From assembly GCF_003063335.1 (NCBI RefSeq), contig NZ_NERX01000004.1, positions 310,001-374,000 on the forward strand: a stretch of 64,000 nucleotides of DNA. Reading direction: 5' to 3'. Position 1 is the first letter of the stretch; every line of letters starts with the position of its first letter. The notes under the pieces were generated by a model, which searched no databases, was not told where the DNA came from, and saw nothing but the letters and a program-made list of their open reading frames with translations. Of this stretch, positions 53,486 to 62,501 are shown piece after piece. Source of the DNA: Limnohabitans sp. MMS-10A-192. GTDB taxonomy: Bacteria > Pseudomonadota > Gammaproteobacteria > Burkholderiales > Burkholderiaceae_C. The position numbers were made by a program, and so were the translations under genes.

Positions 53486-53911
53486 TTAGCCGTTCGACTT
53501 CATGAAGCCTTGCAGCATGCCCAGCCCCTGAGACATCAGATCACCTTCGGGCAGTTTGCCGTTGGGGGTGAACTGGTCCACCAGACCGGGCAGGTGCTCA
53601 GACAAAGTCGATGCCATTTGGTCAGAGGACAGACCGGCTTTTTCGGCCATGGCCTGCAAGGGGCCGTGGCCCAGGGCGGACTGGATTTGTTCCATGGAAA
53701 TCGGCAGGTTGCTGCCCGTGCCGATCCAGGAGGCCACGATGTCACCGAGCCCTTTGCTTTGGAAGGCCCCCATCAGACCTGACAGGCCACCGAGCTGAGG
53801 GTTGTTGAGCAACTGGCTCACCACACCCATCAAATTCACGCCCCCGGCGGATGGTTGTGTGTTGGACAAAGCCCCGGCCACCTGGCCTGCGATCGCATCA
53901 AAAATTCCCAT
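53486..53911 (-). CDS. YidB-family protein (DUF937)
   Basis: 141 aa, Gly/Leu/Gln-rich. MGIFDAIAGQVAG start, SGLMGAFQSKGLGDIVASWIGTGSN and GLSSDQMASTLSEHLPGLVDQFTP are the family pattern. Function is unknown. 54 bases upstream of the flavoprotein gene. Confidence 0.85.
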   Translation of the reverse strand: MGIFDAIAGQVAGALSNTQPSAGGVNLMGVVSQLLNNPQLGGLSGLMGAFQSKGLGDIVASWIGTGSNLPISMEQIQSALGHGPLQAMAEKAGLSSDQMASTLSEHLPGLVDQFTPNGKLPEGDLMSQGLGMLQGFMKSNG

Positions 53912-54034
53912 GGTTCTCTCCCTGTTGAGCCAGCCCGGCGGGCCGTGCAGGCAGGAGTCTAGGGGCGAAGGCCCCAGCGCAGGCGCAAGGCTGTGAGCAA
54001 TGTGTTTTCTTTTGTAAAGCCCCGGTCAGAGACC

Positions 54035-54904
54035 TCAGGCGGTGCGATGGTTCAGATGCGCGGACTCTTGTGACCCATGCCACGCCCGAGCCCCTTGCAC
54101 CACATCGCCCACCACGATGATGCTGGGGCTTTGCAAGCCTTCGTGTTGAACGGTGGCCACCAGTTCGCCCAGTGTGGTAAGTGCCTGGCGCTGTGTGGGC
54201 AAGCTGGCGTGCTGCACCACAGCCACAGGGGTCTGTGCTGGCAAGCCTTGCAGCAAGCCACGGCTGATGTGGTCCAGGCTGCTCACGCCCATGTAGATCA
54301 CGAGCGTCAGCTTGGCCTGGTGGGCCGTGGTGGCCAGCTGCACCCAGTCGGTCCCGCTGTCGCCGGGTTTGGCGTGGCCGGTCACAAACACCACGCCGTG
54401 CGCGTGCTCGCGGTGGGTCAGCGGCGCGCCCAAGCTGCTCATGCCTGCCAGGCCCGAGGTGATGCCGTTGACCACCTCGACGTCGATGCCCGCTTGGCGC
54501 AGGTGTTCGACCTCTTCGCCGCCTCGGCCAAAGATGAAGGGGTCGCCGCCTTTGAGGCGCACCACATGCTCGCCCTCCTGCACGGCGGTGATCATCAGCT
54601 TGTCGATGAAAGCCTGTGGCGTGCTCTTGCAGCCGCCGCGCTTGCCCACATGCACGATGCGGGCGCTGGGCGAGGCGTGTTCGAGCACCGCGTCGTTGAC
54701 CAGATCGTCCACCAGCAGCACCGTGGCGCTGGCAATGGCTTTCACGGCTTTGAGGGTCAGCAGTTCGGGGTCGCCGGGGCCTGCGCCAACCAGGGTGCAA
54801 CTTCCCATGCCCTGTGCCTTGTCATCGCGAGCGAAGCGTGGCGATCCAGTTTGGGCGATGTGCGCTGTGCTGGCCAAGTCTGAAAACGGTGTAGGGGTCT
54901 TCAT
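54035..54904 (-). CDS. cobA: Uroporphyrinogen-III C-methyltransferase (SUMT)
   Basis: 289 aa from ATG 54904, which overlaps the ybiB stop (ATGA). The enzyme domain proper starts near residue 33 (GSCTLVGAGPGDPELLTLKAVKAI), with VVRLKGGDPFIFGRGGEE, the SAM-binding GITSGLAGMSSLGAPLTHRE and VIYMGVSSLD. It makes precorrin-2, the first step to siroheme needed by NirB. Residues ~19-29 (TGSPRFARDD) are encoded by half of a dispersed repeat (54821-54849), so the N-terminal extension may be a recent acquisition. ATG 54808 would give a normal-length 257-aa protein. Confidence 0.9.
   Translation of the reverse strand: MKTPTPFSDLASTAHIAQTGSPRFARDDKAQGMGSCTLVGAGPGDPELLTLKAVKAIASATVLLVDDLVNDAVLEHASPSARIVHVGKRGGCKSTPQAFIDKLMITAVQEGEHVVRLKGGDPFIFGRGGEEVEHLRQAGIDVEVVNGITSGLAGMSSLGAPLTHREHAHGVVFVTGHAKPGDSGTDWVQLATTAHQAKLTLVIYMGVSSLDHISRGLLQGLPAQTPVAVVQHASLPTQRQALTTLGELVATVQHEGLQSPSIIVVGDVVQGARAWHGSQESAHLNHRTA
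54821..54849. repeat. Half copy of dispersed repeat, family 1, inside the cobA 5' region
   Basis: GTCATCGCGAGCGAAGCG at 54821 to GCGATCCAG at 54849. It is in frame with cobA, without stops. Same family as 16435, 17241 and 58733. Confidence 0.75.
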
Positions 54905-55800
54905 GTTTTCACCTCGCGCAGAATGTGTTGGACTTGCTGTGCAATCGCCTCGGGCACCGGCAGCAAGCCCTGCAGCACATGCTCGGTGTATGTGGCGGTG
55001 GCGGCAGCGTCGGTCGTGGGCAGTTCAGGCACTTGCACGAGCGAGCCTTCTCGTTGGTCTTGCACGCGCACCGTCTGGCCATTTTTAAAAACGTCCATCG
55101 CCGGGGTGCGGCGTGCATCGGCCACGGGTTCGCCTTCGGTGCCGCGCAGCAGCAAGGCATGCTGTCCTGTCAGGGCAAAAGTGGCCGACATCGACAGCAA
55201 ATATTCGGGGTGGGTGTAGCTGCTCACCACCAGCGCGGGACCATCGCAGGGGTTCATGAGTTTCACCAGGCTGTGGCCGGGGTTGCGCAGGCCCACCACG
55301 CGGCGCACAGCCAGCAGGCGGTCCAGCCCGGCGTTCAAAACGCCGGTGAGGATGAACTGCACTTGCCCGGCAGCAGCGGGGCTCACAGGGTTCGCTGCAT
55401 TCACACCCAGGTGCGCCAACACCGCCTGGCTGCTCACGCGTTTGTCTTCGGTGGCCGCGCCATGCACCACCACGGCCACGCCTTCGCGGGCCAGCAGCAG
55501 CGCCAAAAGCGGCGTGAGCACCGGCAGTTTGCGGGCGCCGTTGTAGCTGGGCAGCACCACTGTAGGTGTTTGGTCGGTGTGGACCTTGTTCAACCGGGCA
55601 TGGGTGGCGTCCAGAAAACCGGCCATCTCTTCGGGCGTCTCGCCCTTGATGCGCATGGCGATGCAAAACGCGCCCAGCTCCAGGTCGCTCACCTGCTGGT
55701 CGAGGATCTGGCCCATCAGGTCGGCGGCCTGTGCGCGGCCCAGCGCCCGCGCGCCGTCTTTGCCGCGGCCGATGTCCTTGATGTAGTGGCTGATTCCCAT
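54901..55800 (-). CDS. ybiB: YbiB, TrpD2-like phosphoribosyltransferase-fold DNA-binding protein
   Basis: 299 aa. Anthranilate-phosphoribosyltransferase-like fold: HYIKDIGRGKDGARALGRAQAADLMGQILDQQVSDLELGAFCIAMRIKGETPEEMAGF, VVLPSYNGARKLPVLTPLLALLLA, and NPCDGPALVVSSYTHPEY. E. coli YbiB has this fold but binds nucleic acid and lacks PRPP chemistry. Between nasA and cobA, coupled to cobA by ATGA; the order nasA-ybiB-cobA suggests co-regulation with nitrate assimilation. Confidence 0.88.
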   Translation of the reverse strand: MGISHYIKDIGRGKDGARALGRAQAADLMGQILDQQVSDLELGAFCIAMRIKGETPEEMAGFLDATHARLNKVHTDQTPTVVLPSYNGARKLPVLTPLLALLLAREGVAVVVHGAATEDKRVSSQAVLAHLGVNAANPVSPAAAGQVQFILTGVLNAGLDRLLAVRRVVGLRNPGHSLVKLMNPCDGPALVVSSYTHPEYLLSMSATFALTGQHALLLRGTEGEPVADARRTPAMDVFKNGQTVRVQDQREGSLVQVPELPTTDAAATATYTEHVLQGLLPVPEAIAQQVQHILREVKT

Positions 55801-55859
55801 GTGCCGGATTGTGAAGGAAGTCAGATAACTGTTCGTTATATGGGTATGCGTGGACGTGC

Positions 55860-58721
55860 TCAGGCGGGCACCGCTGTCTGCCGGATGATTTGGCGCAACT
55901 CGGGCACGCAGGAGCCGCACTGGGTGCCGCATCGCAGCTGGCCTTGCAGCGCGGCCAGGCGCTGTTCTTCGTTGCCACTTTGGGTGCGCAGGCAGGCGGC
56001 AATGGCGTCTTCGCGCACATTGAGGCAACTGCACACTTGGCGGCTGGCCGGCGCGGCCCCTTCGGGCGGCGCGTCGGAGGCCATCAGCCACTGGCGGGCT
56101 GGCCAGTGGAGTGGCGTGGCTTCTTGCAACAAGGTCTTGAGCCAGCGGCCTGAGCGGCTGTCGCCTGCCACCAAAAAGCCTTGCAGGCTGCGCTGGCCTG
56201 GGGTGTTGGGTGGGAGCACATCGGATGCGCTGAGCTTCACCGAGCGGCGCTGCATGCGCACCGCGTCTTGGTAGTGCAAGGTGTCCGGACTGTTCAGGCC
56301 CAGGGCCTCGGCCACGGTGTGCAGCAGCGCGGCATCGACAGCTTGACTGCAGGCCGCCCGCAGCAGCAAACCGGTGCGTGGGGCCTGATCGGTCAGCGCC
56401 GCGCTGGCGTCGGTGAAGGGCACCAGGTGCGCAAAGTCGAATTGCGGCAACAGCTTTTGCAATTGCTGGCGCACCGTCCAGACCTGGTCGGCTGGCAGCC
56501 AGGCCATGGCTGCTACTTGCCAGCTGGCATCGGCCGACAGGGCGGCGCGGGTGATCTGCACCGCTGCGTGCTTGAGCTCGGGTTGTTTGGACGTGGGGCA
56601 GTAGCTGGAGGTGGTCAGCACGTTCACGCCCAGTCCCGCCTCGCCCTGTGCATCGCGGCCACTGAGCACCTCGGGGCCCCAGTGCATGGCGATGAAGGCT
56701 TGCATGGGGGCGACCTGTGGACTGGCCTGCACCGGCAGCACCAGGCTGCCGCGCTTGCTGCGCACCTGCACCAGCTCGCCGTCTTGCAGGCCCAGTCGCT
56801 GGGCGTCTTGCGGGTTCATTTGCACGCAGGGCTCGGGGCTGTGGGCATACAGGCGTCCTGCGGTGCCGGTGCGGGTCATGCCATGCCACTGGTCGCGCAA
56901 GCGGCCTGTGGTGAGGGAAAACGGAAACTGCGACACGCGTTCTTCGGCCACCGGTTGCCAGGCCACGGCGGCAAAGCGTGCGCGACCATCGGGGGTGGGG
57001 AACTGGCCATCGGCATACAGGCGCGCTTGCCCGGTGCTGGCCCCTTCGGGCAGGGGCCATTGGGTGGGGCCTTCGTTTTCCAGACGGGCGTAGCTCAGAC
57101 CCGTGATGTCGAGGTCGCGTCCACGGGTGCTCTCGCGGTGCTCGTTCCAGACCGACTCGGGTGTGGGGTAGCTCAGCAGTCGCGCGTCTTGGGGGCGACC
57201 CAGCGCCACGGCCAAGCGCCGACCCAAGTCTGCTGCAATGGCCCAATCGGCGCGGGCCTCGCCTGGTGCTGCCACGGCAGCGCGTACACGGCTGATGCGG
57301 CGTTCGCTGTTGGTCACCGTGCCTTCTTTTTCGCCCCAGGTGGTGGCGGGCAAAAGCAGGTCGGCAAAGTCGCATGTTGCGGCAGTGGCAAATGCTTCTT
57401 GTACCACCACGAACTCTGCGCGTTGCAGGGCGCGGCGCACGGTTTTTTGATCGGGCATGGACTGCGCCGGGTTGGTGCAAGCGATCCACAGGGCCTTGAT
57501 CTGGCCATCGGCAGCAGCTTCGAACATCTCGACGGCCGTCAGGCCTGGTTTGGCGGGCACATCGGCCACACCCCAAAGGGCGGCCACTTCGGCGCGGTGT
57601 TGCGGTTTGACCAGATCGCGGTGCGCCGACATCAGGTTGGCCATGCCACCCACTTCGCGCCCGCCCATGGCGTTGGGCTGACCTGTGAGCGACAGGGGGC
57701 CTGCGCCAGGGCGCCCGATTTGCTGGGTGGCCAGGTGCAGGTTGATGAGCGCCGCGTTTTTGGCGGTGCCGTTGCTCGACTGGTTCAGACCCTGGCAATA
57801 CAGGCTGAGGGTCGGGCTGCGCTCAGTGCCGTCTTCTTGCACGCCCGCAAACCAGCGGGCCGCGGTGAACAGATCAGCTTCGGGCACGCCGCAAATCTGG
57901 GCCACATGCGCAGGGGTGTGGTCGGCCACCAGCGCTTGCAAAGCTTCAAAGCCCGAGGTGTGGGCGGCGATGTAGTGTGGTTGCGTCCAGCCCTGGGCCA
58001 ACATGATGTGCAGCAGGCCATGGAACAGCATGACGTCGGTGCCGGGCTGGATCGCCAGGTGCAGGTCCGCCATGTCGGCGGTGTCGGTGCGGCGCGGGTC
58101 GACCACGACCATCTTGAGCGCCGGGTTGGTGCGTTTGGCGTCTTCGATGCGGCGAAACAAAATCGGGTGGGCCCAGGCCGCGTTGCTGCCCGCAATGAAC
58201 AGGCACTGCGCGTGCGCGATGTCCTCGTAGCAGGCAGGCGGGGCGTCGGCCCCCAAGGTCATCTTGTAGCCCGCGACCGCGCTGCTCATGCACAGGCGCG
58301 AGTTGCTGTCGATGTTGTTGGTGCCCAACAGGCCCTTGGCCAGTTTGTTGAAGACGTAATAGTCCTCGGTGAGGAGCTGGCCCGAGATGTAAAAGCCCAG
58401 CGCGTCGGGTCCGTGGTTTTGCACGATGGTGGCCAGCCGCTGGCTGGCCATGTGCATGGCCGCGTCCCAGTCCAGCGCTTGCGGTGCCTGGCCGCGCACA
58501 GGGCGCCACTGGGGCGTGAGCAGCCGGGTTTGCGCGGTCACCTGCGGTGCCGCCGTCAGGTGCAACGACTGGCCCTTGGTGCACAGGCGTCCAAAGTTGG
58601 CCGGATGCAGAGGGTCGCCTCGCACGCCGGTGATCTGAGCGCCGAGCGACTCGATGACCACGCCGCAGCCCACGCCGCAATAGGGGCAGGTGGAGCGGGT
58701 TTCTTGCAGGATGGGGATCAT
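55860..58721 (-). CDS. nasA: Assimilatory nitrate reductase catalytic subunit NasA
   Basis: 953 aa cytoplasmic molybdoenzyme. The N-terminal 4Fe-4S motif CPYCGVGCGV (12-21) with GRLCTKGQ, the Mo-bis-MGD domains (NNIDSNSRLCMSSAVAGYK; GSNAAWAHPILFRRI; LPATTWGEKEGTVTNSERR) and a C-terminal BFD-like [2Fe-2S] domain (CSCLNVREDAIAACL ... CGTQCGSC). It reduces nitrate to nitrite. It lies downstream of nirBD in the same direction, with a palindromic repeat in the 88-base gap. Confidence 0.95.
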   Translation of the reverse strand: MIPILQETRSTCPYCGVGCGVVIESLGAQITGVRGDPLHPANFGRLCTKGQSLHLTAAPQVTAQTRLLTPQWRPVRGQAPQALDWDAAMHMASQRLATIVQNHGPDALGFYISGQLLTEDYYVFNKLAKGLLGTNNIDSNSRLCMSSAVAGYKMTLGADAPPACYEDIAHAQCLFIAGSNAAWAHPILFRRIEDAKRTNPALKMVVVDPRRTDTADMADLHLAIQPGTDVMLFHGLLHIMLAQGWTQPHYIAAHTSGFEALQALVADHTPAHVAQICGVPEADLFTAARWFAGVQEDGTERSPTLSLYCQGLNQSSNGTAKNAALINLHLATQQIGRPGAGPLSLTGQPNAMGGREVGGMANLMSAHRDLVKPQHRAEVAALWGVADVPAKPGLTAVEMFEAAADGQIKALWIACTNPAQSMPDQKTVRRALQRAEFVVVQEAFATAATCDFADLLLPATTWGEKEGTVTNSERRISRVRAAVAAPGEARADWAIAADLGRRLAVALGRPQDARLLSYPTPESVWNEHRESTRGRDLDITGLSYARLENEGPTQWPLPEGASTGQARLYADGQFPTPDGRARFAAVAWQPVAEERVSQFPFSLTTGRLRDQWHGMTRTGTAGRLYAHSPEPCVQMNPQDAQRLGLQDGELVQVRSKRGSLVLPVQASPQVAPMQAFIAMHWGPEVLSGRDAQGEAGLGVNVLTTSSYCPTSKQPELKHAAVQITRAALSADASWQVAAMAWLPADQVWTVRQQLQKLLPQFDFAHLVPFTDASAALTDQAPRTGLLLRAACSQAVDAALLHTVAEALGLNSPDTLHYQDAVRMQRRSVKLSASDVLPPNTPGQRSLQGFLVAGDSRSGRWLKTLLQEATPLHWPARQWLMASDAPPEGAAPASRQVCSCLNVREDAIAACLRTQSGNEEQRLAALQGQLRCGTQCGSCVPELRQIIRQTAVPA

Positions 58722-58732
58722 GGTGTGGCGCT

Positions 58733-58798
58733 GTCATCGCGAGGAGCGCAGCGACGTGGCGATCCATGTATGGACTGCCACGCTTCGCTCGCAGTGAC
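58733..58798. repeat. Full copy of dispersed palindromic repeat, family 1
   Basis: Arms 58733-58766 (GTCATCGCGAGGAGCG...) and 58771-58798 (...CTTCGCTCGCAGTGAC) in inverted orientation, between nirD and nasA. It may modulate expression between the reductase genes. Confidence 0.8.
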
Positions 58799-58809
58799 GA
58801 GGACATTGT

Positions 58810-59196
58810 TCATGCGGTCATGGCCTTGCGTGACACCGGTCCTGCAACAGGCCGTGTCAGGTCCGTCGCATGACCGACCAATTCATCGGCATTCAAAAAC
58901 ACCACGCCCGCCTCGACCTTGACTTCAAAGCGCGGTGTGCAGCCCTCGTCGGGCGCTTGCGCCTGGCCGTCGCACAGGCCAATCGTCCAGTTGTGCAGCG
59001 GGCAGGCCACGCTGGTGCCAAACACGATGCCTTGCGACAGCGGCCCGCCCTTGTGCGGGCAGCGGTCAAGCAGGGCAAACACCTCGTCGGCGTCGTTGCG
59101 GAACACGGCCACGTCCAGGCCTTGGTCACGCGCCACGCGGCGCGAGCCCAGCACCGGAATGTCTTCCACCCGGCAGATTTTTGTCCATGCGGTCAT
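58810..59196 (-). CDS. nirD: Nitrite reductase (NADH) small subunit NirD
   Basis: 128 aa Rieske-type protein. Cluster ligands CPHKGGPL (residues ~46-53) and CPLHNW (~65-70). Works with NirB in reduction of nitrite to ammonium. AAGGAA precedes ATG 59196, 19 bases after nirB. Confidence 0.93.
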   Translation of the reverse strand: MTAWTKICRVEDIPVLGSRRVARDQGLDVAVFRNDADEVFALLDRCPHKGGPLSQGIVFGTSVACPLHNWTIGLCDGQAQAPDEGCTPRFEVKVEAGVVFLNADELVGHATDLTRPVAGPVSRKAMTA

Positions 59197-59215
59197 GGGG
59201 ATTCCTTGTCTTGAT

Positions 59216-61684
59216 TCAGGCGGTGGTCAGGGGCTCGAACTGGCGGGTGTCCACCTTGGCTTCTTGCAGCTCAAACCACGGATCGGGCTCGCCTTCGAGC
59301 GCTGCTTGCAGCTTGGCCCACAAGGCCTGGCGCAGCAGGGCGTCGTCCAGGATCTTTTTCTTCACGTAGTCCAGACCTACCCGGTTGATGTAATGCACCG
59401 TGCGCTCCAGGTACCAGCCTTCTTCGCGGTACAACTGCATGAACGCGCCGGTGTATTCCAGCACTTCTTCGGCGGTTTTGAGCTTGGTGAAAAAGTGCGC
59501 CACTTCGGTCTTGATGCCGCCGTTGCCGCCGACATACATTTCCCAGCCGCTGTCCACACCGATGATGCCCACGTCCTTGATGCCGGCTTCGGCGCAGTTG
59601 CGCGGGCAGCCCGACACGGCGAACTTGACCTTGTGCGGTGCGTACATGCGCCACATGGCTTTTTCGAGGTCCTTGCCCATTTGCGTGCTGTCTTGCGTGC
59701 CCATGCGGCACCACTCGCTGCCCACGCAGGTTTTGACCGTGCGCAGGGCCTTGGCATAGGCATGGCCGCAAGGCATGCCGATGTCTTTCCACACACCCAC
59801 CAGGTCTTCTTTTTTGACGCCCAGCAAGTCAATGCGCTGGCCACCCGTGACCTTGACAGTGGGGATCTGGTACTTGTCGACCACATCGGCGATGCGGCGC
59901 AGCTCGGCGGCGGTGGTCTCGCCCGCCCACATGCGCGGGATCACGCTGTAGGTGCCGTCTTTCTGGATGTTGGCGTGGCTGCGTTCGTTGATGAAGCGGC
60001 TTTGCGGGTCGTCTTGCGCCTCTTTGGGCCAGGTGCTGATCAGGTAATAGTTGACGGCCGGGCGGCAGCTGGCGCAGCCGTTGGGCGTGCGCCAGTCCAT
60101 GAACTTGAACACGCCGCCCACCGTGAGCAGTTTGTGGTCGCGCACCGCGTCGCGCACCGCCTGGTGGCCGTGCTCGGTGCAGCCGCACATGGGCTTGAGC
60201 TTGGGCGTGGCCGAATAGTCCCCACCGGCGGTGAACATCAGAATCTGTTCGACCAAGCCGGTGCACGAACCGCAGCTGGCGCTGGCCTTGGTTTGTTTGC
60301 GCACTTCGTCGAGCGTGAACAGGCCCTTGTCCTTGATGGCTTTGCAGATTGCGCCCTTGGTCACGCCATTGCAGCCGCAAACCTCGTCGGTGTCGGCCAT
60401 GGCGGCGGCTTTGCTTTGGCCCTGGTGGCCCACATCGCCAATGTTCGATTCGCCAAACATCAGCTTGTCGCGGATGTCGGCCACGCTGCGGCCGTCGCGC
60501 AGCAGCTTGAAGTACCAGCTGCCATCCACCGTGTCGCCATACAGGCAGGCACCCACCAACTGGTCGCCCTTGAGCACCAGCTTTTTGTAGACGCCGCCAG
60601 CCGGGTCGCTCATGACGATTTCTTCGCACTCGGGGTTGCCCATGAAGTCGCCCGCGCTGAACAGGTCGATGCCCGTCACTTTGAGTTTGGTGGAGGTCAA
60701 AGAACCTGTGTAGCGGGCAATGCCGAACTCGGCCAGGTGGTTGGCCAGCACTTTGCCTTGCTCAAACAGCGGGGCCACCAGGCCGTAGGCAATACCCCGG
60801 TGCGCGGCGCATTCGCCCACGGCCCAGATGCGCGGGTCGGTCACGGTTTGCAGGGTGTCGCTCACCACGATGCCTCGGTGCACATGCAGGCCCATGCTTT
60901 CGGCCAGCGCCGTGTTGGGGCGGATGCCCACGGCCATGACCACCAGATCGGCGGGGACATGCGTGCCATCCTTGAATTCGACTTTGCTGACCCGTCCTGT
61001 CTCGTCTCCGATCAAGGCTGAAGTCTGCGCGCTCATGCGGAACTGCATGCCGCGCGCTTCGAGCGAGGTTTGCAGCATTTGCGCGGCCACCTTGTCGAGC
61101 TGGCGCTCCATCAGCCAGTCGCTGCCATGCACCACGGTCACTTGCATGCCACGCTTCATCAGGCCGTTGGCCGCTTCCAGTCCCAGCAGGCCACCGCCGA
61201 TGACCACTGCGTGTGGGTATTGAGTGGCGGCGTCGATCATGGCCTGCGTGTCGGCGATGTCGCGGTAGGCCAGCACGCCGTGCAGGTCTTTCCCGGGCAG
61301 GGGCAAGATGAAGGGGTTGGAGCCGGTGGCGATCACCAGTCGGTCATAGGGCGTTTGCAGGCTCTCACCGGCCGCATTCTGCGCAGTGACCACGCGCTGG
61401 ACGCGGTCGACTGCCGTGACCTTCCACCCAGCGTGCAGCGTGATGCCGTTGTCCTTGTACCAGGCCCAGTCGTTGAGCACGATCTCATCGAGTGTTTGCT
61501 CACCCGCCAGTACGGGTGAGAGCAGGATGCGGTTGTAGTTGGGGTGCGGCTCGGCACCGAAGACGGTGATGTCGTACAGGTCGGGCGCGAGCTTGAGCAG
61601 CTCTTCGATGGCCCGGACCCCGGCCATGCCGTTACCGACCATGACCAGTTTCATTTTTTCTTTGGTGTTGACGCGCATGTCCAT
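59216..61684 (-). CDS. nirB: Nitrite reductase (NADH) large subunit NirB
   Basis: 822 aa. FAD/NADH domains (KLVMVGNGMAGVRAIEEL; VIGGGLLGLEAANGLMKRG), BFD [2Fe-2S] domain (VCGCNGVTKGAIC ... SCGSCTGL), then ferredoxin-like and siroheme/4Fe-4S domain with TCVGSEWCRMG and SGCPRNCAEAG carrying the four cysteines. All cofactor sites are intact. ATG 61684 with AAGGA upstream; it starts within 11 bases of the nrtD stop. Confidence 0.95.
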   Translation of the reverse strand: MDMRVNTKEKMKLVMVGNGMAGVRAIEELLKLAPDLYDITVFGAEPHPNYNRILLSPVLAGEQTLDEIVLNDWAWYKDNGITLHAGWKVTAVDRVQRVVTAQNAAGESLQTPYDRLVIATGSNPFILPLPGKDLHGVLAYRDIADTQAMIDAATQYPHAVVIGGGLLGLEAANGLMKRGMQVTVVHGSDWLMERQLDKVAAQMLQTSLEARGMQFRMSAQTSALIGDETGRVSKVEFKDGTHVPADLVVMAVGIRPNTALAESMGLHVHRGIVVSDTLQTVTDPRIWAVGECAAHRGIAYGLVAPLFEQGKVLANHLAEFGIARYTGSLTSTKLKVTGIDLFSAGDFMGNPECEEIVMSDPAGGVYKKLVLKGDQLVGACLYGDTVDGSWYFKLLRDGRSVADIRDKLMFGESNIGDVGHQGQSKAAAMADTDEVCGCNGVTKGAICKAIKDKGLFTLDEVRKQTKASASCGSCTGLVEQILMFTAGGDYSATPKLKPMCGCTEHGHQAVRDAVRDHKLLTVGGVFKFMDWRTPNGCASCRPAVNYYLISTWPKEAQDDPQSRFINERSHANIQKDGTYSVIPRMWAGETTAAELRRIADVVDKYQIPTVKVTGGQRIDLLGVKKEDLVGVWKDIGMPCGHAYAKALRTVKTCVGSEWCRMGTQDSTQMGKDLEKAMWRMYAPHKVKFAVSGCPRNCAEAGIKDVGIIGVDSGWEMYVGGNGGIKTEVAHFFTKLKTAEEVLEYTGAFMQLYREEGWYLERTVHYINRVGLDYVKKKILDDALLRQALWAKLQAALEGEPDPWFELQEAKVDTRQFEPLTTA

Positions 61685-61694
61685 GGTCTTGTCC

Positions 61695-62501
61695 TTAAGC
61701 AGTCTTTTCCACATGCGCCTGGCGTGTGTAAAGGAAGTCGATCACCGCTTTGCGGTAACGCTGGTAGTCGGCGCTTTCGGCCAACTCCACTCGCTGGCGC
61801 GGGCGGGGCAAATCTACGCTCAAGACTTCGCCAATCGTGGCGGCAGGGCCATTGGTCATCATCACAATCTTGTCGGACAGCAGCACCGCCTCGTCCACGT
61901 CGTGCGTGACCATGACCACGGTGCTTTGGGTGCGTGCCACGATCTCCAGCAGTTCGTCTTGCAGCTTGGCGCGGGTCAGGGCGTCCAGCGCGCCAAAGGG
62001 TTCGTCCATCAGCAAGACCTTGGGCTCCAAGGCCAGCGCACGGGCAATGCCCACCCGCTGCTTCATGCCGCCCGAGATTTCGCCGGGGCGCTTTTGCGCA
62101 GCGTGGGTCAGGCCCACCATGTCCAGCGCGGCGTCGGTGCGCGCCTTGAGCTGGGCCTTGCTCTCGGTCTTGCCAAACACCCGCTCGATGCCCAGGTGCA
62201 CGTTGTCAAAGCAGGTCAGCCAGGGCAGCAGTGAGTGGTTCTGGAACACCACAGCGCGCTCGGGGCCGGGGCCTGCGATCTCGCGGTTGGCGCACAGCAG
62301 CACGCCTGCGGTGGGGGTGGTCAAGCCAGCGATCAGGTTGAGCAAGGTGGATTTACCGCAACCCGAGTGGCCGATCAGGGCCACGAACTCGCCCTTGGCG
62401 ATGTCCAGGTGGATGTCACGCAGCGCCGGGAACAATCCCTTGTTGGTTTTGAAGGTCTGCTCAACGCTTTGGATCTGGATGTATTTGGAATCGTTGTTCA
62501 T
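61695..62501 (-). CDS. nrtD: Nitrate ABC transporter ATP-binding protein
   Basis: 268 aa. Walker A GHSGCGKST, Q-loop VFQNHSLLPWL, signature ISGGMKQRVGIARAL, Walker B VLLMDEPFGALDALTR, H-loop VTHDVDEA. It is the NrtD/SsuB/TauB type without a fused binding domain. Overlaps nrtB by 4 bases and precedes nirB, which specifies nitrate/nitrite as substrate. Confidence 0.92.
   Translation of the reverse strand: MNNDSKYIQIQSVEQTFKTNKGLFPALRDIHLDIAKGEFVALIGHSGCGKSTLLNLIAGLTTPTAGVLLCANREIAGPGPERAVVFQNHSLLPWLTCFDNVHLGIERVFGKTESKAQLKARTDAALDMVGLTHAAQKRPGEISGGMKQRVGIARALALEPKVLLMDEPFGALDALTRAKLQDELLEIVARTQSTVVMVTHDVDEAVLLSDKIVMMTNGPAATIGEVLSVDLPRPRQRVELAESADYQRYRKAVIDFLYTRQAHVEKTA

Noticed and set aside
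54901..57798. Very long minus-strand frame spanning part of nasA and ybiB
   Set aside because: Only its last ~300 residues (YbiB) are real. The upstream part is a frame-shifted Arg/Ala/Pro-rich shadow of nasA.
56181..58922. 913-codon plus-strand frame opposite nasA
   Set aside because: No domain is visible and its composition is Gly/His/Gln-rich, as expected for antisense of a high-GC gene; nasA has every cofactor motif.
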